Notes under the pieces: model-generated
The model's database searches: none
The model's input: only the letters and a program-made list of their open reading frames with translations
Told to the model about the DNA's origin: nothing
Shown here: positions 12,847 through 13,422 of the stretch, piece after piece
Position numbering within the stretch: position 1 is the stretch's first letter
How the letters are laid out: each line of letters starts with the position of its first letter
Source of the DNA: an uncultured Victivallaceae bacterium
Lineage (GTDB): Bacteria; Verrucomicrobiota; Lentisphaeria; Victivallales; Victivallaceae
Length of the DNA: 13,422 nt
NCBI GenBank assembly: GCA_934663655.1
Contig: CAKUKT010000036.1
Coordinates: 1 to 13,422 of the forward strand
Reading direction: 5' to 3'
Made by a program: the position numbers and the translations under genes

Positions 12847-13422
12847 ATGAAGATACATTTTGTCAACGGCCCCCGCGCCGGCGGGGAAGTGGAGTTTGCA
12901 TTGCCGGAAATCACCATCGGCCGCGAGGATGGTAACATTCTTCGTATTCCCACGGTGGATGTTTCCCGTTATCATGCCCGGTTGTGGCTGGCGGACGGGC
13001 AGTGGTTCATCAGCGACCAGAGCAGCACCAACGGCATCAAGCTCAACGGCACCCGGATCAGCGGTGCGCAGCCGGTGGCGGACGGCGACATCATTGAACT
13101 GGGCAAACAGATTCTGCGATTGAGCGAACTTTCCGGAGAGGCGCCGAAAATTATCTTCAATCCGATTTTGACGCCGACGCCGGTGGAGACGGGGGCGCCT
13201 CTGCTGCCGGGAGCGGCGCCGGGAACGGCGGTGGTGCCGCCTCCCGAACCCCAGCCGGAACCCTCCGAAAAGGAGATGATCGACCTTGAGAAGAGCGAAA
13301 TTCCGCTCTTTTCCGAACGGGGATCCCGGGAAGAGCCGGAGACCAGGGAAAACAGGGGATCGCGAAGGTTTTCGAACCGGACCTATTATATCATTCTCGG
13401 TTGTCTGGCGGTGATGGGGATT
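12847..13422 (+). CDS. FHA-domain membrane protein (partial, runs off right edge)
   Basis: The open frame is uninterrupted for 192 codons to the window end. The N-terminal FHA domain (about 1-100), a phosphothreonine-peptide binding fold, has the key residues G25-R26, S40-R41-x-H43-A44, N62-G63 and N67-G68, plus DGDIIELG. A Pro/Ala/Glu-rich linker follows (about 110-175). A hydrophobic segment beginning TYYIILGCLAVMG at 179 starts a membrane helix that the edge cuts. The FHA domain would thus face the cytosol. The ATG at 12847 starts 7 nt after the DUF192 stop, with GAGAGAAG before it. FHA proteins often accompany secretion clusters; here it may link a Ser/Thr kinase signal to the Tad machine (inference). 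Confidence 0.85.
   Translation, partial: MKIHFVNGPRAGGEVEFALPEITIGREDGNILRIPTVDVSRYHARLWLADGQWFISDQSSTNGIKLNGTRISGAQPVADGDIIELGKQILRLSELSGEAPKIIFNPILTPTPVETGAPLLPGAAPGTAVVPPPEPQPEPSEKEMIDLEKSEIPLFSERGSREEPETRENRGSRRFSNRTYYIILGCLAVMGI

Overview
The window is a GC-rich bacterial chromosomal segment with strong Shine-Dalgarno sequences, AT-rich promoters and a set of housekeeping genes. The organism is most likely in the PVC superphylum, perhaps Lentisphaerota/Victivallales. That guess rests on overall feel: gene content, a cupin-type AraC regulator, and Tad genes next to an FHA protein. It is inference, not proof.

Layout. (1) 129-2914, plus strand: fatty-acid synthesis genes fabG, acpP and fabF. 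A good sigma70-type promoter lies before acpP. A 335-nt hairpin-rich gap, ending in a canonical intrinsic terminator, lies directly before the fabF ribosome binding site. (2) 2915-3477: a non-coding stretch with a five-copy tandem repeat of about 40-44 nt and a probable terminator. (3) 3478-7381, plus strand: a LysM lipoprotein, then a PhoH-family ATPase translationally coupled to a 7TM-HD (PgpH-like) membrane phosphodiesterase. The phoH start region carries a perfect 13-bp tandem duplication that looks as if it knocked the original ATG out of frame. (4) 7540-8427, plus strand: an AraC-family regulator. (5) 8420-10442, minus strand: a compact operon of galE, a DnaQ-like exonuclease and a family-6 (deoxyinosine-type) DNA glycosylase, with overlapping start and stop codons. 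It converges on araC with an 8-bp overlap. (6) 10443-10610: a divergent promoter region with one clear promoter in each direction. (7) 10611-13422, plus strand: a Tad-type secretion/pilus cluster of tadB, tadC, a DUF192 protein and a partial FHA-domain membrane protein that runs off the right edge.

How they work together. acpP and fabF are transcribed in the same direction, and the terminator between them could give more ACP than FabF. PhoH and the HD phosphodiesterase form the usual conserved pair, but ybeY, often found next in such operons, is absent here. The galE operon drives two DNA-maintenance enzymes. The tad genes would supply the inner-membrane platform of a pilus or secretion machine, but tadA is not in the window.

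I see no RNA genes of known families, CRISPR array, insertion sequence or prophage. The most unusual signals are non-coding: the structured acpP-fabF spacer, the tandem array after fabF, and the frameshifting duplication at the phoH start.
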